64,000 nt of DNA from Argopecten irradians (GCF_041381155.1 NC_091141.1:22216828-22280827), one strand, 5' to 3'. Numbered from the stretch's first letter, positions 1 to 14,790 are shown. The notes: generated by a model from the sequence alone, not told the origin. Translations and numbers: made by a program.

Positions 1-2803
1 TAGGTTCCAGATGGAGCACAAGGACGGAATTTGATATGGTCACCATATATACAGTGTATGACCAATGTGAGGATTAGACCGGTTACGAGGTGCAACATGA
101 TAATTATTAAAGTGCACATTAACAAATATCACGTGGAATAACTAATCATTATATCCAGTTGCATAACTACTCGTTATGTCAGAAATTATATACAGATACC
201 TCTGTATAAAATTTGACTAAGTCAAATTTGACCAAACGGGATGTAAAATTTAAGAACTTTGTATCGGCAAGTTATTATCTGCTAGACATGAACAATTGAT
301 ATAGGAAAGATTACATCAGAGAGGCAGTTATAATGTTCATTGAGCCCCAACTTAAAATTATTACCACACTTCGCAACAACTTGATTGTAAGCCAGTTAAT
401 GATAATATTGCAAAAATATGTGTTTAAATACATTTTTACAGCATTAAAAATTAGGAAATTATCACTGCAATACAAATTTACTTTAGTCTGTTTGCAGCTT
501 TTAACCCGGTGATTTGACACTTAAATCATTCTGTGATTGTATGAGCGGACGGATTTGGAGGACCTCAGATACATCAAGCGCATTAAAAAACTAATTGATT
601 CTAAGTGGTTCAATCACTAATAACTTAGAAATTATCTTTTCAAGAATTTATGGTGTTAAGATTTAAATCCCATTCAAATATCACATTAAAAAGTAGTATG
701 TTTGTTAGCCTTACCAGTTTTCAGAGCAAAATTGTAATGACTGAACTTATTAAACAACCAGTGAAATGAAAGAACACATTTACGGTCAAAATGAGCTAAT
801 CGAAGGGATTCATTCTATAGCCTCTATTTGGTCGTACTGTATTCACACTACTGCATAATGCGGACTGAGATACTAGTAATAACGGAAATAGTCTTGCTTT
901 AAAAGACTTTGATTATTGAAACTGATTAACCACTGATTTTGCACTATCAGTTTCCATACAAATTTCATAGTACACCAATCAAAGTTTCAGCATGTATTAG
1001 GTAAACGAAACACCGCTATATTATCCATGTACCTGTTTATTTTAACTAATTGGTCTATTCTTGTAGGAAATATGCTCAAATTCAACTGTTCATCTTTATA
1101 TAGAATGGCCAACATTCCAATGGTACCTGTTACTGCACTTATAGTCCAACCCTGTGACTAATTCTTGACTCAGAACAAACCACTACCCCAAGGTAATCAT
1201 CCTAAAACTGACCAATCATTTTTTTTTTGAGTGTCCATTTCTTGAATCAATCAATTAAATACTTATATGTATTATTACAATGGTGAATTGATTCTAGGTA
1301 TAAACCCTTCAGTTGAAAGGTCACCCCTCACATGTCTTAAATGGCTACTGGTGACTATTCCAATTTCTCGATAGATTTAGTTTTTATGTATGCACCCCAC
1401 GCAATTAGGAGCCGCGCGATAATTTAGATGGTCCAAATTCCCCCTTAACAATGTATACTGTTTTTTGAGTCATCAACCTGTTCTCCTACGTTTTAAAAGA
1501 AGATACATGAAATAAGACATACATGTATCAACAAATATTTAATCTGACTCACATATCAATATTACCATGTCTACCACTGGTGTAAATACAAAATGTAGAA
1601 AAGTTACATTTTTTATGTTACTACCAAGACTACCTCTTTGACAATGCTTCCCCCCAAAAATCGTATATTTCTTACACTAACCACCATTTACAATGTTGAG
1701 TGGTACAATGTACAGTTTTGCACATTCCGATGACCGTCGCAATTTTCTTCATGTTGTGTGTCGGTGAGTCTGTACATCTTCCACTAACAAATCATGTATC
1801 CTAGATCATAAGAAAAAACATCCCCCTGTATTGTTAACTTCTTAATCAAAGTTGTACGCGAGATGGAGTAAGATATATCCCCATTCACATCACTTCAGTC
1901 TTTGTGTTGATAAGTTTAAATTGAACCTGACCTACACGACAAGATGCATTCATTATTGTTCTCTGGGGGTACAGACAAGTCCTGTACGTTATCTACTGTA
2001 ATCGGCGAGAGTAGGCCTTACATACGCAATGTACGTTTGGGTGTTTTTCGAAATATCAATGAAACGGAATCCTACAATTGTTAGCTTTACAATACTTGTA
2101 ATAGATATCTCTAATATTCTATTGAATGTTTGAAACAACAATATAATATAAAATCACCAACATATTTGAGAGCGGTAAAGGGTTAGAGCAGTAGTGGGCC
2201 CCTACCTGTGTTTGTGACATGTTCCTCGAAACGACGTCCAATACATTTGAAAATCTCCAAAATCCGGAAATAATGACATGGTACTATGTAAACATCCGTG
2301 TATTCAAGAAATTTCAAACGTGAACTGATTAAGTAGAACTCAAGTGATCACAAAATTGAAGAAACTCTCTGTTTGTCACACCTCCTTGACACAGGGGGTT
2401 TGAATCGGACGCCGCGTCCACAACTGAACGTTAAATATCCTGACACGTTATGAATTGTGTAAGCGTGTTGTAATCATCATACGAAGCAAAAGATTAAAAC
2501 CAATTCACTGACTGCTTGGCATCATGATGTTTTTAACAACAGGTAAATAAAACGATTTATAGATCAATTACCGGAAAACCCCAGATATATGACCCAAACA
2601 TCAGGGAAACTCACTTTTATTTGTGATAATTCATTGATAAATTGGCGGGAATTTCCGCCACTTCGAGTGGCTGTTCTCAAACAAAAAACCTTGTCGGCAC
2701 CAAACGATATAATTCAATGTTTAGTCTTATTAAATGTCCAGGTCAAACATTATTAAAGGTGAATTTTCAGCTATGAAAATAATAGTTTAAGACTGTAAAA
2801 TAT
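1..2803. other. Unannotated AT-rich DNA
   Basis: No reading frame with family character, no clear tandem array and no RNA gene could be seen on either strand. Introns or regulatory DNA of a gene outside the window remain possible. Confidence 0.5.
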
Positions 2804-2990
2804 AAGGATTAAAGTCTCTTTCATTCCTGGTGGCCTCTATCGAAGGATAAAGAGGGACACCCGAACACCTTGAGTAGGGTATCCCATATTTGTTTCAAGA
2901 CCGCTTCGCGGTCCATTCCAAATATCGATATTACCCTAGCTCAACTTTATCCTTCGATAGAACCACCAGAAAGAGACTTTAAATCCTTAA
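2804..2990. mobile_element. Hairpin MITE with about 45-bp inverted arms
   Basis: The left arm (aaggattaaagtctctttc, then ctctatcgaaggataaag) is mirrored on the right by ctttatccttcgatag and gaaagagactttaaatcct. About 95 bases separate the arms. No coding capacity, so a non-autonomous DNA element. The open frame across it is incidental. Confidence 0.65.
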
Positions 2991-5900
2991 ATAACAATCT
3001 TGACCATAGATCGTTTACCATGTCAAATTATGCTAATATTGTTCCACGATTATATCAACAACATACTCATAAGCTCTGAGTGCCGTGTTTTTCATAATAT
3101 CACTAAATCAAAAAAGAGCTTTTTTTTTATTTTATTCACCATCACATGAAACCAAACCTACTGCTGAGTTAAATGAGTACCTACGGTACATACCATGAAA
3201 GGATCACAAAGACCTTGTTGTCTACAACTTTTATTTCACATGTCTACGTACAGTAGTATTAGTAATTGTAAAACGATTTATGCAGTGTCTTATTCTATCA
3301 ATACATATGACATAAGGTATATACAAAACAAGATTATTTACATGTTCAACTAACGTCGGATCAGGCTTGCTAGGACTAACGTTTATACAAAGTGCATCGT
3401 ATAGATTGTTGAATGGATCTTTTAAGCTTAATTCAATCATAATTCAAGGGTTTTTATATCAATTGGCAAACGAAAGAAACCATATAATGACGCAAAGACA
3501 CACCGTAAAACCTTAAATACGCCTCCTAAAGTAATAACTTAATAACGTCTCACGTAAAAACTTATTGGATAGTACTATCAGTAAAAACTAACGTATTTTT
3601 TGTCCTACTTTAAAAATACAACTCACTAAAAGCTTGATTGTTTAATACATACCTTTACAAAATGTTCTACCATACTTTATATGTAAATATAACATGACTA
3701 ATTCTAGTTGGTTACAATTACTTTCATTGTTAATTCATGAATCCAAATATTAACCAAGTAACTCGTATCAAGGAATATGTGTTGAATCCCTATTAAGAAA
3801 TGGATGACCCCCCAATACTTATATAAACTTGTACTTTTCGTCCAAATAATTCTGTTGTTCTTTAGGACTCAGGAAAAACGTTTATTAAAGTTCAACAGAA
3901 CGTATAGCTCATTTAATATTGAGTAATGGTATGGAAGAGGTTACTACGAACCAATGTACTCATGTTCATCGATAATACGAGTAAATTGACACTGACTTTA
4001 CAGTGATGACATACAATGTAAAATCTATGTGTTTTAAACTCAAAGTGTTAATTGATTTGTATTTGAAAAAAACACTGTAATTGTTTTGAAACACAAATGT
4101 TTAGTTTGAATGTACTGGTGGTATTCCGAATATGAATGTATTGACGTGTCACTCAAATATTCGCAAGGTGAATTGATATGTAAGGGATGATACTTAATGG
4201 ATAACTCTGATACACACTGTACTATTTTTTTATCGAGATGTTTCCATGATAACAGTAAATGTTTAAAAAGAGTCTGTTGATTAATCGGAAGTCTATTGTA
4301 TTTTTGCAACAGTCTATTATTCTAATATATAGATTAAACCTGTGGTCAACCTCTATAGATCTTCGGCAGTTTTCTTTTTTTTTTAAGAAAAACACGCTGT
4401 TATCAATTTGCAGACGTTGTTGACATTGAGCTTCTGTATAAGTATACATTTATCTGATAATGGGGTATATGTGAATCATCTTAATGCGTATTAAATATGG
4501 TATTTATGTTAATCGGAAAATGTAGTTTTCAATGGTCGGGACACTGATGGTAATTGATAGGACAGACCTTCTGATACGAATTAGACATGATAAAATGTAA
4601 TTATAAGTTCATGGGTACCCTCATGAAAAACAAACTTCATTGTATTTACTCATGTCAGATATCGTGAAATGTCTTTGGTCATACATGCCTTTCTGCAGTA
4701 ACCGAATTGAAAACATATGTTTTTTGACATGCAATATATACTACCTGGGGATTATATTAGGAACTGATAATTGATTCGGTGTAAGAAGTTGCATGTATGG
4801 AAGCATCAAAAAAAACTTGGTTTCACTGTTGTTAAAGGGATCAGGATTTCCCAGATTTGAATAGTGCAATCTCAGGAATGGATAAATCTATAGGCCAGAT
4901 GTGATGGTATGTAATGGTATTACCCTGACCTTAAAGATTTTCTAGGAAAGGTGGTTTTAGTTTTTTTTATAACGTTTTAAGAAATGTTCATGCCTTTATG
5001 AGCTCCTTTAGGAATGATATATATTCTCCAATCCGACCATTTACAATCGTGCATAATGAATAACTTTCCGTAATTTGATATGTTCAGATTTTTGTTCATA
5101 ATTGCATTGTACCATGGAAATGGTGTCGATTGTCTATTACCATTTTCCTATCTTCGGTGTTTTCTTCTGATTTGGAATAGTCGACAGTGCCATATATTGG
5201 ATTCTAGTTAGACTGAAGAGCATGGTGGCATATGGTTCGTGGTACTCTGAGGAAAGTACTAACGTATTTTATTGATTGGATTTAGGTCTCTTTATGATTG
5301 CTCAATATTATAATTGATAAATGGATTATAACGATGAATTGCTTTGACAAGAAGTTTTTATTGATTGCTTCGATGTTCTAGCTCATTCCAACGGCGGCCA
5401 TGTTGATTTGTGGATTAATGTTTACAATCCAATCAGTATCAACTTAATTTTGTGTTGTAGTAATCTTTCATGATTGTGTAATGTAAAGTGCCACTGATAG
5501 TAAATTACAGACCTGAAATCCAATTATGTTTTGATATTAAATGGACCGTGTTACCAGTATTAATGAAAAAAAATTAATGTTATTTTGTATTTTGTCTGTG
5601 AATTTACTGATAGTAGCATTTACGGAATGGCAAGGAAAAACACCATATAGTGTACTATGGTTATCGGTTTTAATCAGTTTACAGGCTGCTAAATAGTGTA
5701 ACCTGTTAAATGAAAACCTTAAAAAAAATATGTCAGAAACTGGCTGACAATTATTATTCCCGCCTTTTTAACTGGAGGCTGGGTTAACTTGGTACAGAGA
5801 CAGCTTAAAAGTGGCTAAGTTTATGTCCGAAAACAATAATTGGGTTTAGAGCATTTCACTCATTTCAATCATCCGTCCTGGAATCAATCGCCATTGTTCG

Positions 5901-7684
5901 GTACGGTAGAGATTTTGTTGACCTCAAATCTAAGATCCTCCTCATTGCTTAACACAAACATGGATGTCAGTTGGTGCAGTCTGTGACACAGGATAATTTT
6001 ATGGATAAACTTTGAATACCAAGAGAATTTAAATTTAAACCTGTCAGGTGATATAAATTTGAATCGAGCTTTTGTATTGGAATAAGGGTATTCTATGCAT
6101 TTCCATGGTTCGAGTAATCAAGAGTTTTGTTAGAAATAGACGGTATTTAGACCAGTCGGCTAGGTATATGATAGAATACAGGTCCTATAAACTGCTATAT
6201 CCTGTTAGATATTGATTTAGGAGAGAAAAATGAAGCGAAGTAAATCAAGACATATGGATGCCAGTAATAGGAAAAGCAGTTCAACGTGTACTATAATGTT
6301 CATGGATGACTGGGCCAAATATGTGGACGCGTAAAGCAGATTACAATCCAACATTGTGGATTGTTTAAAAGCAAACTATACAGTGAGATCCTTGTCAGTG
6401 TATTCCTTTGATCACTGTCCATAAGACGCACGATGAATGAGATTCAGAACATAGACGTCAAGTATGACCATTAAAATATAGAGGAAGATCATTCCATCGT
6501 ACAGTAGATGCATGATGTTTAATCGATTCCATACTGATTCATTAAATGACTCGTCTATCCTCAGAAAGTAGGATAAACTCTGAGGATTGGGAAATATAAG
6601 AGTCGAGTACGCAGTAGTAGTATTCAGGTGTACGTCTGACAACTAAGGCAATAACGTACAAAAAACCATTTCATAACCACTTAAAACACCGTGTTGATAA
6701 TTATTTGATAAACGCTTGATCACAGACATTTAATATGTATGACATAAAGTTTTTTATTTAAATCAACTGCTACAAAACTACACAGCAGAACCACTCTGCG
6801 TGACGGCTACACACACTCAAACAAAACCAACATTTCACATTAAATGATCAGAGCCTCGTCCAGCCTAAACATCGTTGAACTGCCTATCCGTCCGTGAGGT
6901 CCGCGGAAATAGATGAACTTAAATGGTATGTCTTGTTATCAATATAGTTAGGGGCTAATAATCTCGTGAATTAGATACAAGGATAAAAGTCAAAGCATAG
7001 GACCGTAGTGAATATAGTAGTAATACACTATACCAGGTATGGAATGTTTATTGACAATTCTAGTCTAACAGAAATCACTTATTGTAACAGATTACTGTAC
7101 ATGCATTATTCGTTTAATATATGAAAAACAGTTTACCAAAATGGTAATTTGTTTCATATCGCTTGTTTGAATTGACTGATTGACTCGTATTATTTAGATA
7201 ATCTTGTATATTAAAGACGATGTGACTAACTTTCAATTTTATTAAATAGATTATTGCAAATAATAAGACATGCATATTTCAGGAAAAACAATTCTGTTGT
7301 TACTCCATTAATAAAGTGAAAAATGCTCGTAGGCACACATTTGCCAGTTGAAACCTTGTTGTAGTTATGCGACTCAATGCTAAACGATTCATGTATAAAA
7401 AAACAATGTAGTGATACTCGAAAAAACAATGATAATAATTCTCACAAACCCAACAAACAAATTCCTGCAACAGTAAATCATATTTATTTTTTCATGATGA
7501 AAGGACTTAAAGACTATGCTTAGCATGATGCTCCATATCACTTTATGTATAATTTTCAATCTACTGTCAGAGAAATGATATGCACAATCCCATAGTCGGC
7601 TATCAATCACGGTGCTGTCAACTGTATCTAGGCAGGATCAGTATTATGTAGACTGGGTTTTACCTTGTTCTCTCGCCACATTAC
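2991..7684. other. Unannotated AT-rich DNA
   Basis: No recognisable gene. Short open frames are AT-driven and lack family motifs. The one at 6412-6642 (minus) reads like a small single-pass membrane protein and is discussed in the findings. Confidence 0.45.
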
Positions 7685-7806
7685 CTGGCCCCCTATACTC
7701 TCGAAACAAAACTTAAGTCATCAAAATGACTTAATAGCCATAGGATTGTCATATAAGTTACATAGGGATGTCTGCATTATTTGTTTTCGAGAAATCGAGG
7801 CCAGTG
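7685..7806. mobile_element. Short palindromic element (MITE)
   Basis: The ends ctggccccctatactctcga and, inverted, tcgagaaatcgaggccag pair over about 25 bases, followed inward by aaacaaaa and ttgtttt. The length is about 120 bp, with no coding content. Confidence 0.5.
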
Positions 7807-10800
7807 GCCTCAGGATCATAAAATCAATCTTAAGATCCAAAACTGTCTGTTATGTTTGGACTTAGCCAATCAAAGATGACGTTAAAAAAAGTGCACCATT
7901 AATGATTTTGCAAAGTCTAAATATTTAAAGTCTAAGATTCTTTCATGTGATACTGGTTCACTGGACTTTACCTGTGCTTTCCAACGTTGCCCGGATTTCA
8001 CGTCCACCTGTCTTCAATGTAAATGATGTATGAATTAAAAATCTAATGTATATTTCCAGAGTCGGTTTTCCATGCAGAATTTGAATGGATATGAATAGTC
8101 CTCTCCTTTATTTGTAAATTAGTCCATCAAAAGAGTATTTTAGATGTATTTGACATTATCAAAATAATCAATAAAGTAATTGATTACTTAACAGCTATTG
8201 ACTTCTCGTTTGTACATTCACTTATGTTAAAAATCTTAATCAACCATTTTCTCATCAATGTCCAAAACAACTAATCTTTTGTATGTTGTAGGACAATGCA
8301 TATTTTTGAATGTAAGCAGTATATTTTCATGTATGTTTGTTTAATTAGATCATATTTTTTAGATATCTAATAAACATTTCCTATCTTGAATGAGATAGAT
8401 TTCGAAACACAATTTTGCACTTGTATTCCAGATAGAGGGAATGAAGAGTCAGATGCATTATTTGTAGATTGTAGATATGAAGATGTGTTTTTGACGAATA
8501 TCGACCCCTCCTCTGATAGTGACGAGATTAACAGCAGGGTAAAGCACCGAAATGTGTTTTTAATATTCCCCCTATTAAGTATATGGAGAAAAATTTTCCA
8601 CTGTCAAGGTGGACAGGAATATCTGAATCCAAGTGAAAAGTTCGGCTGTTAACCCAATACTGGATATTACTAGTTTCTTAAAAAATGGTTTTGTCAATAA
8701 AACGAATTATCCATTTGGACTTTACTTATTAACACAGCCAATTGGAGTAAAAAAAAAATTTTTGTGCGATGAGTTTTAAATAGCGTTGTATATGGTCCAA
8801 AACAATGCAACAGACCAGTAAAATCACAATTTGCGTCAAACTCCAATCCAACTGAACAAAAAAGCTCAAAATCCAAACACACTACCGCGGCTTATTATTC
8901 TCATTCTATTTTTCAAAATTTGATATAAGTGAATCTCCCAGATCTTTTCAAAAAATCTAGTATAAGAAAACATGCATAAACATAGAAATGTTTTGACTTT
9001 ACGCTAGAAAGATTCTTTGTGATAAGTTGTGTGAAGATATGAAAGAAAAGAATGCCGCCTGTGGATTATTTAGCTAGTTCTTGCAGAACCGGGGCCTAGA
9101 GTGGGATCTAAGGTTGTTTAATATGTTATCGACGGTGCATGCCTTAACCACAATAACGATATCTTGCTTTTTGCTATAAGTACGTAATTATCTATGGTTA
9201 CTACATTTAAAATCTGTTGTTATATAGTTGTTACATCTATTTTCAACAGAGAAACATATGGGGTTTTTAAATTATATCTGTAATTAAAAATCAATTATTG
9301 ATAGCGGATGTGTCATTACAAAAAAGTGTCAAAGTATTAGAATTCTATAGATTCTTTTTATTATTAGAATTATAAAATGACCCATTGTGGCGACATTTTG
9401 GAAAAATGTGTGGGTTTGTCAGTATCGGCCGTTGTAACTGATATAGGTCAGTAAACAATTATTTTCGAATTTTCTTTATATTTCTTCTGAAGGAAATTTC
9501 ACCGAAATTTTGACAAACCTTCTTTAGGCTTAAAGAACAAATTGTGACTTATATGTCCCAAGAAGCTGTTGAAGGGGCTCAAAATCGTTAGAATGATTAA
9601 ATTTTTATTTTTAATATAGTCTACACTTTCCTGCCAGTTTGGAATGGCAGATAAGGTAGAATCATAGTTAGAAGGGTCCTATGGGGACCACATCTCTGAG
9701 GTTTAAGTAATTTCAAGACAATCAATTTAACTCATTAACCTCTGGAGACATATTTAGACTCTTCTTAATCAAAGACTTGACCAGTCCATCATACAATTTC
9801 ATGGGTGAATGAGTTATTAATTAATACAATGTACATATAGAGTAAAGCTGCATATCAACTAAATTTAGAGAAAAATAGCAGATAAAAGTTTCACTGCTTT
9901 TAATTAATACTCAATAATCAAACTTGCAAATGAAAATAGAAATCTATAATACTTATGACATTTTCATAAGTGTAGCATTTACCAAAATGTCTTATTCAAA
10001 CCATTAAAGAATTCACATCAGAGACATGTCATGGTCACAAAATAAGTGAACAAGTGAAGATCTGACATACTATAAAAGATGAATCTTAACTTTCATATAT
10101 GATAATGGTATGTGCATGGAATACAAACGAAAGACAATCTATATTTTCTCATTTTATGCAATACACTGACAATGATACAAAAAATGATATTGATAAATAT
10201 ACAAAAATTAATGTACCACATTTGACCCAATGAGCACCCTTACAGAAATATATCCCTATCTCCTTTTTTCAGAGTGAGTCATATATTACATGATCTGAGA
10301 TATATATATAGTAATAATCAGTGCAGTGTATTTTGATCTAAAGAATTGTAGAAATGTCAATTCAGTATTGTTTTTATGCGAAAATTGGTCCCAACAGTTT
10401 GTCAACTCCTAATACAATTATCAACCTATTTTCAGGTAGAGATGGTGAGTTATCAACCTGAGGAAGAAATGTAATCTGAGACCACAGTGATTATAACATC
10501 ACATCAAAAGGGAGAGATTCCTTCTATCTATTTTTGATACAGATAACTGGACTCGCAAGAGGTATCTAGTCTGGACTGTGCTTTTTGGTGTTGATTTCGA
10601 GGTTGATATTGCATTTGATGAATACTTCTGAGAAACGTATCAGCCAATCAAGAAACAGCAAAAAACACCAGTCATATACCAGTAATAATCAATCTAAATA
10701 ACCTGGATGCTCATTCAGTCAAATACAGTATTAAGCATGAAGTTGTCTCACATCTTAATATTTTGTATGAGCTATTCTAAGAAAATATGTTCCATTTCAT

Positions 10801-10932
10801 ATATCCTCAATTGAAGGAAAGAAGTGAGTGATTCTTGAATTCTGGAATCGGAAAGATATTCTTATAGAATAGTTATTACACTGGACTCCAGAAACCTGTA
10901 TGTCTCTGTCAGAGATGTCTGTGTAAATGTTT
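7807..10932. other. Unannotated AT-rich DNA downstream of APH1
   Basis: The distal part (nearest 10932) probably includes the APH1 3' untranslated region. A fragment near 10218 (accacatttgacccaatgag) resembles the end of the MITE at 12480. Otherwise nothing recognisable is seen. Confidence 0.45.
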
Positions 10933-13900
10933 TTAGTCAATCTCGTATGCCGACTGTTTACAGGAACATGTTAAAGCTGCCCTGAGGTTTGTAAGAGAGC
11001 CCCCCGCGATTTTGAACGCCAGTCCACCAGTAAGAAACATGATGACGTAGGCTGGGAATAAACTTGCCCAATAGGTTGGTGTGTGGGTGTCACTTCTCTG
11101 GTTTAGTAAGGTCTGCAATTATAAAAGCATGCTATCATAACAAAGCATCCGATTCATAAATATAAATATTCCCATTACAGTAAACTTACTGAATTTTGTT
11201 CATGATCAGTTGAAATATACCAGGTGTGTCAAGTACACTCACACGATCATTGCCACAATGATTTATGACACTTCATGATCAATTTCGGTCTCTTATTAAA
11301 GATTGTCTTGGCTTTCTTATGTAAAATGGAAAATCTGTAATAATGACTTCAAGCCTTACTTAAGGTAATTAATTTTTCATACAACCAGGTATGTTCAACT
11401 ACATATTGACCTCATCAAAGGTCCTTAATTGATAAATTACCTGGTCACTAATAAATTCTCTAGATAACTGAACATGGATATGATAAGCAAAAATAGACAT
11501 ACCAGACAGGATACAAGCATGTGGGAACTCACAACGATGGCCACATACTGCAGCTTGCTCTTGTCCCAGGCATGGAAAAATATCACACCCCAGAAAGTGT
11601 GTAAGAATATGAAACACAGAGTCAGGAATGCTGAAATCATAAGAATGAAGTTACACACAAGGATCTCTGATAAGTCCTTTTCTGTTTTAGTAAATTTTAG
11701 TAAACTGCATTAATTTTGTGAACGTATTGATTGTCATCATCGTTAATTTTTGTGAGAAGGCGAATTGTCGCCGTCATTACATTGTCGTAAAAATGTTCAT
11801 TGCTTTTAACATGAAATATGTCCATTGTGTTTCTTTGTTTTTGTTGTTGCTATGAAACCACAGCTATAAAAATAACAAAATTCATGAAATACAAAACTGC
11901 AACACTTGCTACAAAGACTAACCACAAATATTTCTACCCACAAAAAATTAAAAGCTCTAGATCACGCAAAATAAAAGTGTCCCATTTCATGTTGTACGGT
12001 ATTTTGTAAATTAATGAGATTGTTTTAAAAAACAAATATGTATTAAGAGTATTAGAGATGAAAATATTAAAGATGCTCCATCGCTGACAAATGGCATTTT
12101 TTCACTATCAAAAACACGAGGAGACGATTTAGTATTTTTCTTCAGTTACAAAAGTTACTTACTTTACACCCATTGAAAAGTCTGAGTTTCTAATTTTACT
12201 TCAAGTTAAAAATATGAAGAATAATTAATTGCATCCCGAAAAAATTCTGTGGCACTATATCCTATATGGAATGAAGTACTGATTGAGCATGCACCAAAGG
12301 CGAAATAAATTATTTTTTGTGTTAATTAGGCATATATATATACACGATTAAACACCACTTATTGTTCATATGATGAATATCATTTATGCTCTGTCGGCGG
12401 CGGTGCATCTTTAATCAAAACATTTAGTTTAAATTGAAAAAAAAGCAATTTCCAGTCTATAGGGAAGTAAAAATATTTTAGTACCATATTCAACCCAATA
12501 AGCACCGAAGATGTTTAAAATATTGAAAAAATGAAAGTTGCTTAATAAGACAAAACTATTGAAAACCTATACAGTTTAGATAGTTTTGCTCTTATGTCCG
12601 GGCGATTGAAATAAGGCCTCAAAAAGGGGAGGGGCACATATAGGGACATGGGTGATTATTGGGTTGAATACTGTACAGTATATTACCTGTCACTACAAAG
12701 AAGTAATGTGAGTCGCCATGGATTCCCACTGTACCTGGACCAACCATATCGGCTAATACATTGACAATGGAGAAAGCACCGCTGATAATTCCATAGCCTA
12801 GCCCTGAAACTGAAGGATAAACATAAAATATATATTAGGTAATTAATATATACATGATATTAGATGGCTTGTGGCATATCAAATTATTGAACTCATTTGA
12901 TAAATTTCATAATAGATAGCCACTCTAAAGATTATATTTATCACATATCTTTTATTACCTAATAGGACTATAATTGAAATTTTTAATTTCGTCTCTATAT
13001 AAAACAGTAGAATTCTGGCTCGGATGTGACGTTTCCATCTACTGATCGAGACAATCATGGGGCATCATACATAGATTATGACATCAAAACAGGCAATAAC
13101 AGACATTAACAGGCAATTTGTGTGCCATATTATAGAAAATGTATATGATGTAGGCAATTTAATATTACTATTTAAAGGGGAGATAAATCTATCATAAACT
13201 AATAGCACAATCACTACTTTGTACACTATCCTTCCTCGGAGATGTAGTGTGAGATAACAGCATGGTGTAAAACTTTATTATATCAACTGACAAAACATTG
13301 TCGGAAACCCATGAGTCACCACTCTATTATTTGTGACAATGAGGCAGCAATGACTCCAAGGTTTCTGGCAATGTTGTCAAATGGACTTTAATATAACCTC
13401 AGAATAATTTTTACATTGGTTTTAAAATTGGTTTTAAATGTCTCTCAACTAATATATTTTGTTTGTCTCTCAACTCACTATAGGCCATAATATGTTTGTT
13501 AGTGAAATCTTTTGGTTCCACATGCATATCTTGTTCTGTTTGGCTCACCATCTTTAAACCTTCATCTGCTTTTCTGGAATAAAAATACAATGAATTGTAA
13601 GATATGCTTGTCCATATGTTTCAAAATTATTTCTTTTTCTTTTAATGTAATTAAACTGTTATAATGACAGCATTATATTTCAGCTATATCAGGATTTTGC
13701 CCGTCAAGATTTCATCAGTAATAAGGTATTTTTTGCCCTTATCAAATAGAATCTTACATGCATGACCATGTAATATAACAAATCAACTTATTCAATATTA
13801 TATATTCAATTGTGACTTTTTATGATTCATTTCCATAATTTCCCATGTAAAAGGCTATATACATGTTGTTTTTTTTTAATTCAGTTATGTTAACATAGCA

Positions 13901-14608
13901 GGAAAAACAAGCCTAAATTGATATTTAAGTTTTTTGTTTTTGTTTTTTTTTAAAATCAGACCCAAGTCTGAAACACTAATATTATCTTAATTATCTTTTC
14001 TGTGCATCACCATCTTACCTTAATAGTTTGTAGAACAGCAGTCTAAAGAGTTCCTGAAAAATTACAGAAAATACCAGTCCAAAAGCCAGCTGTTCTCGCA
14101 AGGGTACAACTGCAAACCACAGGATAGACGAGGCCAGCAATGCTAGCAACCAGAAAAACCCACTGAAACAAATAAAAACACAACATTTATACCAAAGAAC
14201 AATTTATTAAAATCTTGCATGCAAAAAAAATATGATAATGTAACTATTGCCTGCGTTTTGCACACAGCCTACAGACATTAATTTCACACAGTTTACAAAC
14301 ATAATTTCTTTCATACCCAGATGAAATTAAAAAATAGTGACATCAATGTTTAAGTGAAATCTTTTTGCTATTGCTCTAGTATATCTAATAATGTAATAAG
14401 TAATTTATACAGTTTTATATACTGGTAACTATAACAGTACAGATATATATATATACCTGGTAATCATACATTTTCTTGATATTAATGTCACTGACCTTGC
14501 AATAAGAACAATGATCCGAAGAGGGTCGCGGGCAACAGTAAACAGAAAAAGAGCAAATGGAGGACCAAATGCTATAAAAGTACAGCCAAAGAATTCCATC
14601 AGCGTCAT
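10933..14608 (-). CDS. APH1: APH-1, gamma-secretase subunit, six coding exons
   Basis: Multi-pass membrane scaffold of gamma-secretase, the intramembrane protease that cuts Notch, APP and similar stubs together with presenilin, nicastrin and PEN-2. Coding exons on the minus strand are 14608-14496, 14162-14019, 13573-13479, 12809-12687, 11630-11503 and 11112-10933. All introns are GT-AG and the phases join to one 260-residue frame; human APH1A has 265. The start MTLMEFFGCTFIAFGPPFAL matches the family N-terminus. The GxxxGxxxG helix-packing motif is at Gly120, Gly124 and Gly128. The two conserved membrane histidines are His169 (LHTFWG) and His195 (SSHML). ADEGL follows exon 3's start as in vertebrates. 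The ATG is preceded by an in-exon leader with an acceptor at 14642, so a non-coding first exon is expected upstream. Nothing looks broken. The assignment is by recalled family sequence, not a search. Confidence 0.96.
12067..12414. mobile_element. TTAA-flanked MITE, copy 1, in APH1 intron 5
   Basis: The element is bounded by TTAA at both ends with inverted termini ttaaagatgctcca-cgc-gacaaatg and, at the right, gtcggcggcggtgcatcttt. A close copy lies at 37396-37759 and an older inverted copy at 62115-62466. No open frame. The termini and TTAA target suggest mobilisation by a piggyBac-type transposase. Confidence 0.75.
12480..12682. mobile_element. Palindromic MITE touching an APH1 splice donor
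   Basis: The left end tac-catattcaacccaata is mirrored on the right by tattgggttgaatactgta. It lies in APH1 intron 4/5 and stops within a few bases of the donor at 12686/12687. Related ends occur near 10218, 47413 and 62949. Confidence 0.65.
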
Positions 14609-14689
14609 GGTGACACTAGTGGATGGTTACGTGTCCAGAAGCTGAAAAAAAGGAAAACATGTTTTAGAACAGATGGCCATGGCCATGGG

Positions 14690-14790
14690 CTATTCTGTAT
14701 TTACTTATTATATAGTTATCTGTCCTTACGTGTAGGTGTTAATTGTGACGTCATGAGTTTGCAAGCATAAAATCATTCTTTGTGGAGAAA
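14690..14790. repeat. Single arm of the GGGTAGGTGTTGATTGTGACGTCA MITE family
   Basis: The stretch gtaggtgttaattgtgacgt and flanking ctattctgtatttac match one arm of the element at 30553-30896. The opposite arm is not seen, so it is a fragment, just upstream of the first APH1 coding exon. Confidence 0.5.

Noticed and set aside
8386-8652. 88-codon plus frame
   Set aside because: Acidic and Cys-containing but without a family match, splice context or neighbours.
11399-11713. Alternative frames of 72-79 codons on both strands over an APH1 exon
   Set aside because: They read through the splice sites of exon 5 or lie on the wrong frame or strand.
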